The notes under the pieces: generated by a model
Seen by the model: only the letters and a program-made list of their open reading frames with translations
Databases searched by the model: none
Told to the model about the DNA's origin: nothing
Position numbers and translations under genes: made by a program
Shown here: piece by piece, positions 1 through 8,545 of the stretch
How the letters are laid out: the number at the start of each line of letters is the position of its first letter
How positions within the stretch are numbered: the stretch's first letter is position 1
Source of the DNA: CAMCXE01 sp046347475
Lineage (GTDB): Bacteria; Pseudomonadota; Gammaproteobacteria; Pseudomonadales; Cellvibrionaceae
Length of the DNA stretch: 64,000 nucleotides
Assembly (NCBI GenBank): GCA_046347475.1
Contig: JAXMGD010000004.1
Span: forward strand, 248,001 to 312,000
Direction: 5' to 3'

Positions 1-1
1 T

Positions 2-664
2 GCCAATTCGGCGCTGTATTCCCCCAATACAAAATTGGTCTCGCTGCAGCAGGCTATTTCTCGCTTGGGGATGAGCATTATTGGCGAAATTGCTTTAGCC
101 GCATCTATTAATAGCAAAATGTTTAATGCCCCTGGGCACAATAAAATTATCCAGTGCCAACTGCGCTACGCCCTCTACACCGCCTTATGGGCCAAAGAAG
201 TAGCGCGTGTGTGTAAACGCAATGTAGAAGCGGCATTTTTAGCAGGCCTATTACATGACATCGGCCGCCCGGTATGCTTGCAAGCGACAGTGGAAATTGC
301 CACTCAGTGTGGATTTTCGGTAACCAATAATGACCTTGCCGCCATTGAAACAACCTTTAGCCGAGCCTTAGGTGTGCTGGTTGTTAATTTATGGGAAATG
401 CCCAGCATAGTGTGCGACGTGCTCAGCATGTTTGATCGTTACGAAGAGGCAGGCGATAACAAAGAATTAACCATGGTAGTCGTAGCGGCATCCAAATTCG
501 CCCAGGCCGGTTTATCCATTAATTCCGACCAACCTACTTACAGCCGTAAAGAATTAGAAGAGCAACCTGTTATGGCTGATTTAAATTTATATTTAGAAGA
601 TATTGAGTTATTACTTGGCAAACAGGCCAATGTAAAAAGTACTTTGGAGAGCATGAGCTTATGA
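2..664 (+). CDS. HDOD-domain protein, 5' end outside window
   Basis: The reading frame is open to the left edge, so the gene starts upstream; a TTG at 35 is in frame but is not a credible start. The visible C-terminal part (about 220 residues) fits an HDOD domain, the non-catalytic HD relative used in bacterial signalling. It shows the NSALYSP and QAISRLG region, then HDIGRP in a helical context. The stop overlaps the ATG of sthA by four bases (ATGA), so the two are probably translationally coupled. No output domain follows the HDOD region; any N-terminal domain is outside the window. HDOD proteins often act in signalling or motility control, but the target here cannot be read from sequence. 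Confidence 0.8.
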   Translation, partial: ANSALYSPNTKLVSLQQAISRLGMSIIGEIALAASINSKMFNAPGHNKIIQCQLRYALYTALWAKEVARVCKRNVEAAFLAGLLHDIGRPVCLQATVEIATQCGFSVTNNDLAAIETTFSRALGVLVVNLWEMPSIVCDVLSMFDRYEEAGDNKELTMVVVAASKFAQAGLSINSDQPTYSRKELEEQPVMADLNLYLEDIELLLGKQANVKSTLESMSL

Positions 665-2070
665 CGGCAGACCAAACAGCTGATTTAATTGTTATCGGCA
701 GTGGTCCTGCGGGCCAAAAAGCGGCTATTCAAGGTGCAAAGGCTGGGCAATCGGTCATCTTAGTGGAAAGCAGCCGCGAACTGGGCGGCTCTTGCGTGCA
801 GCGCGGTACTATCCCCTCCAAAACCCTGCGCGAAAACGCCCTGCGGGTAAAAAATATGCGCCTGAACGCGCAATTGGCCAATTATAAGTTGCCCGAGGAT
901 ATTGAGCTTAATACCTTAATTAATCGTTTAAGTGAGGTGTTAGCCGCCCACGATAATTACATGCGCAAACAGGTTGAGCGCAATGGGGTGACCTGTATTC
1001 ACGGTAAAGCGGCGTTTGTTTCCCCCCATCGCTTGAATATTACGCGGGTACGCGGCGGCAATTTAACAATTGAAGCTCAAAAAATTATTATTGCGACCGG
1101 CTCAATCCCGCGCAAACCAGACAATATCGAGGTCGACCACGAGCACATCTTCGATAGCGATTCTATTTTATCCATGCTTTATTTACCGCGCAGCCTCACG
1201 GTGTTGGGCGGCGGTGTGATCGCCAGTGAATACGCGTCTATCTTCCAAGCCTTAGGCGTTAAAGTCACCATGATTGACCGCTACCCACGTCCCCTAGGGT
1301 TTTTAGATAGCGATTTAACCGAAACCTTTGTACACGCCTTTGAAGAAATGGGCGGCACCTGGATTGGCAACAGCAAAGTACAAAAAGTTTATTGGAACGG
1401 ATTTAATGCCGTTGTCACCGAACTGGACGATGGCCGCACTATAGCCTCGGATAAATTATTGTGCGCCGCCGGGCGTATTTCCAATGTGGCCGATTTAAAA
1501 ATTGAGCACGCAGGCCTGCAACTCAACGAGAAAGGGCTTATTGAAGTCAACGCCTCTCTTGCCACTTCCGTCCCCCACATATATGCCGCAGGCGATATTA
1601 TCGGCCCGCCCTCACTGGCATCCGCCTCCATGGAGCAGGGGCGAAGAGCCAGCAGTAACGCATTAGGTAGCCCCTTAGGTGCCATGGGCGATTTAATTCC
1701 CTCCGGTATTTATTCCATTCCAGAACTTTCCGGCGTGGGTTTAAATGAAGACCAAGCGCGCAAAGCCTATGGCGATGTAATTATCGGCAAGGCGAAATTT
1801 GACGAAATTGCCCGCGGACAAATATCCGGCACACAAAACGGCATGTTAAAAATTATTTGCGCACCCGATGGAGAAAAAATTCTCGGTGTGATGATTGTAT
1901 GTGAAGGCGCTACCGAATTAATTCATATTGGCCAGATGGCGCTTATCACACAATCCAAAGTGGATATTTTTGTAGAGAATATTTTTAATTTCCCTACACT
2001 CGCCGAAGCCTACCGGGTTGCCGCCTTGGAAATTATCGGCAAGCGCTCGGCGCGCCAGCATGTGTTTTAA
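661..2070 (+). CDS. sthA: Soluble (Si-specific) NAD(P) transhydrogenase
   Basis: A 469-residue flavoprotein of the pyridine nucleotide-disulfide oxidoreductase fold, the usual SthA length. The FAD-binding GSGPAG lies at residues 13-18. The active-site region has Cys45 followed by Thr50 where lipoamide dehydrogenases have their second redox Cys; this CxxxxT pattern (CVQRGTIPSK) is typical of SthA and argues against Lpd. A second Rossmann motif (GGGVIASE) sits near residue 183, and a C-terminal dimerisation domain follows. The family moves reducing equivalents between NADPH and NAD+ in the cytosol. The start is the ATG overlapping the preceding HDOD stop. No lipoyl or pyruvate dehydrogenase genes are nearby, which also supports SthA. 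Confidence 0.9.
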   Translation: MTADQTADLIVIGSGPAGQKAAIQGAKAGQSVILVESSRELGGSCVQRGTIPSKTLRENALRVKNMRLNAQLANYKLPEDIELNTLINRLSEVLAAHDNYMRKQVERNGVTCIHGKAAFVSPHRLNITRVRGGNLTIEAQKIIIATGSIPRKPDNIEVDHEHIFDSDSILSMLYLPRSLTVLGGGVIASEYASIFQALGVKVTMIDRYPRPLGFLDSDLTETFVHAFEEMGGTWIGNSKVQKVYWNGFNAVVTELDDGRTIASDKLLCAAGRISNVADLKIEHAGLQLNEKGLIEVNASLATSVPHIYAAGDIIGPPSLASASMEQGRRASSNALGSPLGAMGDLIPSGIYSIPELSGVGLNEDQARKAYGDVIIGKAKFDEIARGQISGTQNGMLKIICAPDGEKILGVMIVCEGATELIHIGQMALITQSKVDIFVENIFNFPTLAEAYRVAALEIIGKRSARQHVF

Positions 2071-2159
2071 GGCTGCGCTGGATAGTGTATTGAAACCCGA
2101 ACCTGAGCAATCCAGTACAACGGGCATTACAACACGCCGCTAAAAAATCCTCCTCTATG

Positions 2160-2561
2160 CTACCCGCTAAAGGCGCCTAATAGCCAGCCGCTAAAGGCGA
2201 CGAATAGTCGGCCGCTAAAGGCGACGAATAGTCGGCCGCTAAAGGCGGCAAATAGCGCAAGATTAATAACAATACTCGCCCACAAAACACATTTAAACGA
2301 GAATTTTTTTGACTTATGCCGCAGCTGTTGCTGAGCTAAAAGCGCGCCGGGCCAACCGCCCAGCAGCGCAATCAGCTGCAAATTGTTTTCCGCTATTCGC
2401 CAATTTCCCTGCACGGCGGCATTTTTATCCCAGGCATAGAGGCCATAGGTCATGGTGCTGAGCACGCCATAAACCAGCAGAACCCATACAGATAAAAAAC
2501 CACCCGCCACCAAAACCGCCAGCAGCGTTAAAAATAAGCCTGCAAACACCTGGGCCGTCAT
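2160..2561 (-). CDS. DUF1294 small membrane protein with repetitive C terminus
   Basis: A 133-residue protein with several hydrophobic segments and the DUF1294 core (YAWDKNAAV... then LLGGWPGALLAQQ and HKSKK). Residues up to about 105 look like an ordinary family member. The last 28 residues are a repeated octapeptide (AFSGRLFV) encoded by 24-bp DNA repeats, which the family does not normally carry. Function of DUF1294 is unknown; the protein is predicted to be in the inner membrane. It follows the APC permease on the same strand with a 51-bp gap and may share its transcript. The ATG at 2561 has only a weak ribosome binding site. Confidence 0.8.
   Translation of the reverse strand: MTAQVFAGLFLTLLAVLVAGGFLSVWVLLVYGVLSTMTYGLYAWDKNAAVQGNWRIAENNLQLIALLGGWPGALLAQQQLRHKSKKFSFKCVLWASIVINLALFAAFSGRLFVAFSGRLFVAFSGWLLGAFSG
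2164..2259 (+). repeat. Four tandem 24-bp units inside the DUF1294 gene
   Basis: Four head-to-tail 24-bp units start at 2164, 2188, 2212 and 2236, each beginning CCGCTAAAGGCG. The second and third are identical; the outer two differ at a few positions. The unit is a multiple of three, so on the minus strand each encodes eight residues (AFSGRLFV-like) and copy-number change would keep the frame. It covers the extreme C terminus of the DUF1294 protein. Confidence 0.9.
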
Positions 2562-2612
2562 AGGCTATGCCACCGATACAGGCGCAAATAGGCGCCGAAC
2601 AAATAATGAAAT

Positions 2613-4040
2613 TTAACGCTTGGCGTGAAAAAAACCATAACTAAAATACAGCACCAAACCAGCGGCGAGCCAATAAATAAACCGCTCGTAGGTGTGATGG
2701 GGTAAAAAGGCGATGAGTGCCGCGCAGGACAAAGCGCCCAGCACACAGACGGCAACCCCAGCAGGAATTTTAAAGGGGCGCGGCGCATTCGGCTGCGTAT
2801 GGCGCAGTACAATAACACCCAGGCACACTAGAACAAACGCAAACAAAGTACCTACGTTGACCAATTCGGCGAGCGTACCCAGCGGAATAAAGCCTGCCAT
2901 AACGGCCATGGCAAGGCCACACAGGACGGTATTTTTAACGGGTGTTTGCGTGCGCGCATTTACTTCGGCAAACACACCAGGCAATAAACCATCTCGCCCC
3001 ATGGCCGTAATAATTCGTGTGAGGGCATAAAACAACACCAGCATTACCGTGGTTAAGCCCGCAATCACACCTGCCGCCACTAACGCGGAAGCCCATTTAA
3101 TTCCAACGCTCTCCAGCGCAAAGGCAACCGGTGAAGGCACATTTAATTGGCCATAGGGCAGAATGCCGGTTAACACCCCGGACACAACAATATAAATTAA
3201 GGTGCAAAAAATAAGCGAAGCTAAAATACCGATGGGAATATCGCGCTGTGGTTTATTGGCTTCTTCTGTAGCCGTTGATACTGCATCAAAACCAACATAG
3301 GCAAAAAACACCACCGACGCACCGGCTAAAACACCAATGGGCTTACCGGCCTCATCGTGGGAAAACCAACCAAAAGGAGCAAATGGGCTCCAATTTGCGC
3401 TTTCCACATGAAAAATACCTACGCCTAAAAATACCGTGATGGTCAGTAATTTTACAAACACCATTAGGGTATTGAGTTTAGCGCTCTGCTTAACGCCGAT
3501 GACCAACATAATCGTCAAGAGCAGTACTATCACAAAAGCAGGTAAATTCACCCAACCAGCGCCCAACTCACCACCAGCCCAGGGCCCACGGGTTAAATAA
3601 ACGGGTAAATCAATACCGATTACATGCAGGGCGTTATTAAAATAACCGGCCCAGCCGTTGGCCACCGCGGCCACGGCCACGCCGTATTCCAAAATAAGAT
3701 CCCAGCCAATAATCCAAGCGACTAATTCACCGAAGGCGGCAAACGAATAACCGTAGGCGCTACCAGAACCCCCGACCATTGCGGACAGTTCCGCATAAGC
3801 AAAAGCGGCAAACGCACAGGCAAGCCCCGCGACTACAAAGGACAGCACAACCGCAGGCCCTGAGGTGGTAGCGGCCGCTATACCCGTTAACACAAATATA
3901 CCTGTGCCGATAATGGCACCAATACCTAACAGGGTTAAATCAAGTGCACTTAAGCAGCGTTTTAATTCGTTAGGCTGCTCCAGATCCAGTGGTTTTTTGC
4001 GCACCAATTTCCCAACGAGCGGGTGAGAAAAAATAGACAT
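2613..4040 (-). CDS. APC-family amino acid permease
   Basis: About 475 residues with twelve or more hydrophobic segments. The N-terminal GIGAIIGTGIFVLTG motif is the APC-superfamily substrate-backbone binding loop, and the sequence resembles the cationic amino acid transporter branch (YfnA/YhdG type). It is predicted to sit in the inner membrane and import an amino acid by cation symport; the substrate cannot be assigned. I chose the ATG at 4040 (MSIFSHPLVG); an in-frame GTG two codons upstream (4046) is possible. It lies just downstream of the cstA-ybdD pair on the same strand, so this may be a nutrient-uptake cluster. Confidence 0.88.
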   Translation of the reverse strand: MSIFSHPLVGKLVRKKPLDLEQPNELKRCLSALDLTLLGIGAIIGTGIFVLTGIAAATTSGPAVVLSFVVAGLACAFAAFAYAELSAMVGGSGSAYGYSFAAFGELVAWIIGWDLILEYGVAVAAVANGWAGYFNNALHVIGIDLPVYLTRGPWAGGELGAGWVNLPAFVIVLLLTIMLVIGVKQSAKLNTLMVFVKLLTITVFLGVGIFHVESANWSPFAPFGWFSHDEAGKPIGVLAGASVVFFAYVGFDAVSTATEEANKPQRDIPIGILASLIFCTLIYIVVSGVLTGILPYGQLNVPSPVAFALESVGIKWASALVAAGVIAGLTTVMLVLFYALTRIITAMGRDGLLPGVFAEVNARTQTPVKNTVLCGLAMAVMAGFIPLGTLAELVNVGTLFAFVLVCLGVIVLRHTQPNAPRPFKIPAGVAVCVLGALSCAALIAFLPHHTYERFIYWLAAGLVLYFSYGFFHAKR

Positions 4041-4073
4041 AATCACATCTCAATACAATAACAAAGCCGCCCT

Positions 4074-4301
4074 TTAACAGGGGCAGCGATTAATAGCCGC
4101 TTTACCGCGCGCCTGCGGGTAGCGTGAATTTTGGTGGTAGCGAAAAAATTCGGCTTCCGTCATGGGAGTAACATCGGGATGGTGACTGTGCATATGGGCT
4201 AAATAGCGGCCATAGTCACCCTGCCCCACCATTAAATTAGCGGTTTGTTGGCAGAGCCGCCAAAAACGCACGATGGGTTTGGTAGGAGTTGATTGGCTCA
4301 T
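4074..4301 (-). CDS. YbdD/YjiX-family small protein
   Basis: A 75-residue protein. The core (FWRLCQQTANLMVGQGDYGRYLAHMHSHHPD... then MTEAEFFRYHQNSRY) matches the YbdD/YjiX family (DUF466), small cytosolic proteins nearly always encoded directly after a CstA-type transporter. The ATG at 4301 overlaps the cstA stop by four bases (ATGA), so translation is coupled. An upstream in-frame start at 4358 would add 19 residues buried in cstA and is rejected. The conserved CPC-like end is present (INRCPC). Role: presumed accessory subunit of the transporter; mechanism not established. Confidence 0.85.
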   Translation of the reverse strand: MSQSTPTKPIVRFWRLCQQTANLMVGQGDYGRYLAHMHSHHPDVTPMTEAEFFRYHQNSRYPQARGKAAINRCPC

Positions 4302-6346
4302 GGCGCAACCTCTATGGGTGTGGTGGAAATAACAGCGGCCTGGCGGCGATGTAACCATAGGCTGCGCAGCGCAAAGCCCAATACACTCAGCACCACACAG
4401 ATAAAAATCATGGTCATACCGGCATCGACATAGTCGTTAAATACCACTTGTTGCATTTGGCTGATGGATTGTGTGGGCGGCAATATTTTTTCATCCGCCA
4501 AGCCTTGCGCATATTTTTTAGCATGCGCTAAAAAACCAATTTTAGGGTCGCCAGAAAAAAGCTTAAGGCCGCTGGCGTAGAGTGTAATCAGTAAAATCCA
4601 GGCGGCAGGCACAGCGCTAATCCACACATAACGGGCCTTACCACTGCGCACCAGCAATACGCTGACAAGAATTAACGCAATGCCTGCCAGCATCTGATTG
4701 GCAATACCAAATAATGCCCACAAACTATTAATGCCGCCAAACGGATCTGTCACGCCCACATAGAGAAAATACCCCCAGCCGGCCACAGCTAAAAAAGTCG
4801 CCAAAATATTCGCGCCCCAGGATTGGGTATTCGCTAATGCAGGCACTGCACTGCCGAGTAAATCTTGAATCAAAAAACGGCAAACACGGGTACCAGCATC
4901 CAGTGTGGTTAGAATAAACAAAGCCTCAAATAAAATGGCGAAGTGGTACCAAAACGCCATCAATCCTTTCCCGCCTATAAAGCCCGCTAAAATATTGGCC
5001 ATACCCAACGCAAAACTCGGCGCGCCACCCGTGCGCGATAAAATAGACGCCTCACCCACATCCTGCGCCATTTGGGTGAGTATCTCAGGCGTAATCACAA
5101 AGCCCCACTGACTGATCACCGTAGCGGCTTCTTCAACGGTTTTACCAATTACTGCGGCGGGGCTATTTAATGCGAAATAAATACCGGGCTCTAAAACACA
5201 GGCGGCAATTAACGCCATGATGGCCACGAAGGATTCCATCAACATGGCGCCATAACCTATGGGGATAATATGGCTTTCTTGAGCCAACATTTTTGGGGTA
5301 GTGCCGGAGGCAACTAAAGAGTGAAACCCGGATATGGCGCCGCAGGCGATGGTGATAAATAAAAATGGAAATAATGACCCGGCAAATACTGGCCCGCTGC
5401 CGTCAACGAATTGAGTAATCGCCGGCATTTTTAATTCGGGTGCCGTAATGATAATTCCCAGCGCCAATACCACTATGGTGCCAATTTTGAGAAAAGTAGA
5501 GAGATAATCCCGCGGCGCTAAGAGTAACCAAACCGGCAATACAGCGGCGACAAATCCGTACACCATTAAACCCAGCGCTAAGCTCGGGCCAGAGAGGGAA
5601 AGATAATCCTTCGCTATGGGCAAATGGCTCACCCATTCGCCACCTGCGAGCGCCGCCATCAACAACACAAAACCGATGAGCGAGACCTCCCCCACTTTAC
5701 CCGGCCGCCAATAACGCGAATAAATGCCCATAAATAGCGCAATAGGAATGGTCGCTGCGATGGTAAATAAGCCCCAGGGGCTATGGGCAAGGGCTTTTAC
5801 CACCACCATGCCCAGCACCGCGAGGAGAATAATCACAATCGCCAAAATACCCAGCATACCCAGGGTGCCCGCTGTGGGCCCCATTTCTCGGCGAATCATC
5901 TCACCTAATGAGCGCCCATCGCGGCGGCTGGAGGCGAATAACACTAACGCATCCTGCACCGCACCGCCCAGCACAACACCCACTAGAATCCACAAAGTGC
6001 CAGGCAGATACCCCATCTGGGCGGCAAGAATTGGCCCTACCAAGGGGCCAGCCCCAGCAATAGCTGCAAAGTGGTGCCCAAATAACACCCATTTATGGGT
6101 CGGCACATAATCCAGGCCGTCATTGCGCAAGCTGGCAGGAGTGGGCCGATTATCGTCCAGCTCCATCACCCGTTTGCCGATAAATTGCCCATAAAATCGA
6201 TAGGCAATGAGATAGACGCATACGGCCGCCACCACAATCCAAAGCGCATTCACCGTTTCCCCCTGATTGAGGGCCAACACTGCAAAGGCCCAAGCGCCCA
6301 CAAGGGCTAAGCCTGCCCAAAGGGCGAGTGATTTTAGGTTATTCAT
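4298..6346 (-). CDS. cstA: CstA-type carbon starvation / pyruvate or peptide transporter
   Basis: A 682-residue, highly hydrophobic protein of the CstA family; E. coli CstA and BtsT are about 700 residues. The N-terminal family signature is clear: VPTHKWVLFGHHFAAIAGAGPLVGP spans about residues 80-105, followed by GGAVQDALVLFASSRRDGRSL. About 16 membrane segments are evident. Family members import pyruvate or peptides during carbon limitation. Which substrate applies here cannot be read from sequence. The ATG at 6346 has an AGACC-type site upstream. It leads a likely operon with the YbdD-like partner and perhaps the APC permease. No LytS/LytR-type regulator is adjacent, unlike the E. coli BtsSR arrangement. 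Confidence 0.9.
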   Translation of the reverse strand: MNNLKSLALWAGLALVGAWAFAVLALNQGETVNALWIVVAAVCVYLIAYRFYGQFIGKRVMELDDNRPTPASLRNDGLDYVPTHKWVLFGHHFAAIAGAGPLVGPILAAQMGYLPGTLWILVGVVLGGAVQDALVLFASSRRDGRSLGEMIRREMGPTAGTLGMLGILAIVIILLAVLGMVVVKALAHSPWGLFTIAATIPIALFMGIYSRYWRPGKVGEVSLIGFVLLMAALAGGEWVSHLPIAKDYLSLSGPSLALGLMVYGFVAAVLPVWLLLAPRDYLSTFLKIGTIVVLALGIIITAPELKMPAITQFVDGSGPVFAGSLFPFLFITIACGAISGFHSLVASGTTPKMLAQESHIIPIGYGAMLMESFVAIMALIAACVLEPGIYFALNSPAAVIGKTVEEAATVISQWGFVITPEILTQMAQDVGEASILSRTGGAPSFALGMANILAGFIGGKGLMAFWYHFAILFEALFILTTLDAGTRVCRFLIQDLLGSAVPALANTQSWGANILATFLAVAGWGYFLYVGVTDPFGGINSLWALFGIANQMLAGIALILVSVLLVRSGKARYVWISAVPAAWILLITLYASGLKLFSGDPKIGFLAHAKKYAQGLADEKILPPTQSISQMQQVVFNDYVDAGMTMIFICVVLSVLGFALRSLWLHRRQAAVISTTPIEVAP

Positions 6347-6539
6347 AAAGGTCTCATAGGCAGGTAAATAGACGGCCGCCCGCTTGCGGCCAGCAAAAAA
6401 AGCGCGCCAGTGTACCTAAGTTTGCAAGCACACTTCTAACCTGTGCAGAAGAATTTATGCCCCTATCCGCACAATGCGCACAAAGGGGTAATCGGTGACT
6501 TAAGAAGGGTGTTTACTTTAATCGCCAAACAGCCCAAGC

Positions 6540-6680
6540 AGCTACTACCTAGGCACCAGCAATGAATACACATCATTTCAGACACGCCGTGTATACATCC
6601 TTGTAGCCTCGTCAAAAGGATCCCTCTTTTTGACGGTCTGAAATGATGGGTATTCATTGCTTCCGTACCGCTAGTACGCT
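6540..6680. repeat. Palindromic repeat family 1, copy 1 (full)
   Basis: Two inverted arms at 6558-6583 and 6636-6661 (AGCAATGAATAC... on the left) match over 26 bases with one mismatch; similarity continues outward to about 6540 and 6680. Inside lies a second hairpin (CGTCAAAA paired with TTTTGACG, about 6610-6635). Related copies occur at 11059-11175 and 52528-52610. No transposase is present, so it is a non-autonomous or REP-like element. Confidence 0.75.
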
Positions 6681-6772
6681 TGCCAGGTTTGGTAAGAGTC
6701 GAAGACCAATTCACTTGCATAGCGGATGCTTAGCACAATACCGGCCAACCTGTGGGGTACAGTTGCCGTAAA

Positions 6773-6908
6773 TTATTAACCCGGCGATAAAACCGGTGCA
6801 GATACGCGGGCGACTTGTTTTAGCGGGGCGCGCGACGGATTAAGCCGCCGGTGCGGCATCGATGTCGCACTTATTAATCCGGCACTCACTGCCCTCGGGC
6901 TAATAATA
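6773..6908. repeat. Palindromic repeat family 2, copy 1 (divergent)
   Basis: Begins TTATTAACCCGGCG and ends near GGGCTAATAATA, an imperfect inverted pair. Inside are GATAAAAC and GTTTTAGC, which pair with one mismatch, followed by a GATTAAGCCGCC segment. The layout matches the better-preserved copies at 17087-17241 and 55498-55614, and this one is the most decayed. Confidence 0.6.
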
Positions 6909-7096
6909 CGAACGGAAGGATTACAATGCGGGAAAGGTGAACTGAGTTAAAAAATAGGCAAGCTAAACTAAAATACACAAAATTTTTATCGAGCAAAAAA
7001 TTACTCGCTGTAATTTTGTCACTACCCAAACGCTAAAATGGGCACCTACAAATGGATTTTTTTCCCTGGCTCGCAGCTTAACGCCAGGATAAATCA

Positions 7097-8491
7097 CTAT
7101 ACAAAATGATCCACAACTAATTCGCTGTGCACCATAGGCACGCTATGCATTTCGTCATCGGCAGATTCTCCACTACCGGCCTGTGCCGATCTTTCTTGGC
7201 CGGATGAATCGCGCTGTTGGCGCTGGTCATTCACATCGGCATGGGCCAAATTTATACCCTGCTCCTGCAATAAATCCTTTAAACGTTGGAGCGTTTGGTC
7301 CATGGCGTCGCGCACCTGCGGATTGGCCACCACAAAAGACACGCTAACCTGCTCCTGATGGTTATGAATTTTAACCGCAATAGGCCCAAGCTCCGGCGGA
7401 TCCAGCTGAATATGGGCCGTCTCCAATTTATGCTCAATTAACCAACCGGTTTTTTCCACCAAATCAGCAGGCAGTGTTTGCTGATTAAAGCGCAACTGTA
7501 AAAATGATTTATTTTCAACAGACGCACTATCAGCTGAATTTGCCGCCACCTGCGCCTGCCCCAACCATTTATTATCAGCCCCGGCCGATGGTGGCGCAGT
7601 TTGTGAAGTTTCTACTGTCATAGATTGCCTGTGCGTTGCATCCAGGCCTATCTCAGGTGCATTTACGCCATCGCGCAGTAAATTGCCAAATTCAACTTGT
7701 GGTTTCGTCAGCCCATTGGGCATATTTTCTACTAGTAAAGCATTATTACCATCATCTTCCTGTAGTGCTTGGGCCGCTGTTAAATCCTTAAGCGTAACAT
7801 TCTCCGCCTTGGTGACATCCAATTTATCGAGTGATGCAAAGGGTGTTTTTATGGTGCTTGCGATCTCGGTGTTCGATAATTCTACACGGGCTGTAAAATC
7901 CAGCGACGAAGGCACATTGGCCGAATCAACAGCGCTACCATCACTGGGTACACTAAATGCGGTCAGTTGAGCGGGCAAAATTTTTCTTGCTGTTGGGTCG
8001 GCATCGGCTGATTGCATCAGCGGATTATTGTGTGTGCTCATGTCCGCATCGGCAGGCTTATCAAGGGGTGAGCCTGCATCCTGAGCAAACTGCAACCAAA
8101 ATGACCAACTGTCATGTTGCTCCACACTATTGGCATCCATATTTAATTCATCGTTAGGCTGATCCGTTAAAGGCGCTCCAGAACCCTCATCTTTGTTAAT
8201 TGCATTATGTTCTTGCGCCACAGCTTCCGCATTTTTTGCCGGGTCTGGTAAAGCTGCAGGCTCAGCTGAATCGTCCGCCCTAGCCCGCTCACTGGATTTG
8301 TCACCAGGCGTATTTTTTACGTCCTTTTTTACAGGGGCCTCAGCGCGCTCATGCTGAGATTGCGCATGCTGCTGATTAAATATGTGCTTAAAATCCTGTT
8401 CATCGCGACCTTTTTGCAGCGCTTTAGGGCCCTCATTGAGTAACCCAGGTTGAGTGTGCACGGGGGCGGAGTTAAGCAAAGGCGCAAGCAT
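7097..8491 (-). CDS. fliK: FliK-like flagellar hook-length control protein
   Basis: A 464-residue protein. Residues 1-320 are low-complexity, polar and rich in D, A, N, Q and E. About residues 325-420 form a typical C-terminal FliK domain (Flg_hook), with LRFNQQTLPADLVEKTGW, then IQLDPPELGPIAVKI and ANPQVRDAMDQTLQRLKDLL. This is the usual FliK layout of a secreted ruler plus a domain that switches export specificity from hook to filament. The ATG at 8491 lies 54 bp after the flagellin stop on the same strand, so the two are probably co-transcribed. That is odd, because fliK usually sits before fliL-fliM. It could be a second FliK paralogue. Confidence 0.8.
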   Translation of the reverse strand: MLAPLLNSAPVHTQPGLLNEGPKALQKGRDEQDFKHIFNQQHAQSQHERAEAPVKKDVKNTPGDKSSERARADDSAEPAALPDPAKNAEAVAQEHNAINKDEGSGAPLTDQPNDELNMDANSVEQHDSWSFWLQFAQDAGSPLDKPADADMSTHNNPLMQSADADPTARKILPAQLTAFSVPSDGSAVDSANVPSSLDFTARVELSNTEIASTIKTPFASLDKLDVTKAENVTLKDLTAAQALQEDDGNNALLVENMPNGLTKPQVEFGNLLRDGVNAPEIGLDATHRQSMTVETSQTAPPSAGADNKWLGQAQVAANSADSASVENKSFLQLRFNQQTLPADLVEKTGWLIEHKLETAHIQLDPPELGPIAVKIHNHQEQVSVSFVVANPQVRDAMDQTLQRLKDLLQEQGINLAHADVNDQRQQRDSSGQERSAQAGSGESADDEMHSVPMVHSELVVDHFV

Positions 8492-8545
8492 AATAATTCC
8501 ACATAGTCGCTGAATAAATCTTTACAGAACAACCCGATCAACCCA

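Larger units (their letters stand above)
6347..7096. other. 750-bp gap between cstA and fliK, containing two repeats
   Basis: No convincing gene. A reading frame at 6463-6720 (minus) lies over the palindromic repeat and is rejected. The gap holds a family-1 palindromic element (6540-6680) and a family-2 element (6773-6908). The rest (about 6910-7096) is AT-rich with a hairpin formed by CCTGGC at about 7063 and GCCAGG at about 7082, which lacks a T-tract on the fliK strand. Confidence 0.7.

Noticed and set aside
661..2070. Dihydrolipoamide dehydrogenase
   Set aside because: The second redox Cys is replaced by Thr (CVQRGT), and no dehydrogenase complex genes are near; SthA fits better.
2164..2259. 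Tandem 24-bp units as a CRISPR
   Set aside because: No spacers separate the units, they are contiguous and translate in frame; no cas gene is nearby.
6463..6720. Minus-strand frame of 85 residues
   Set aside because: It lies across the family-1 palindrome, and a similar frame appears in the other copy at 11016-11312 because the DNA is repeated.
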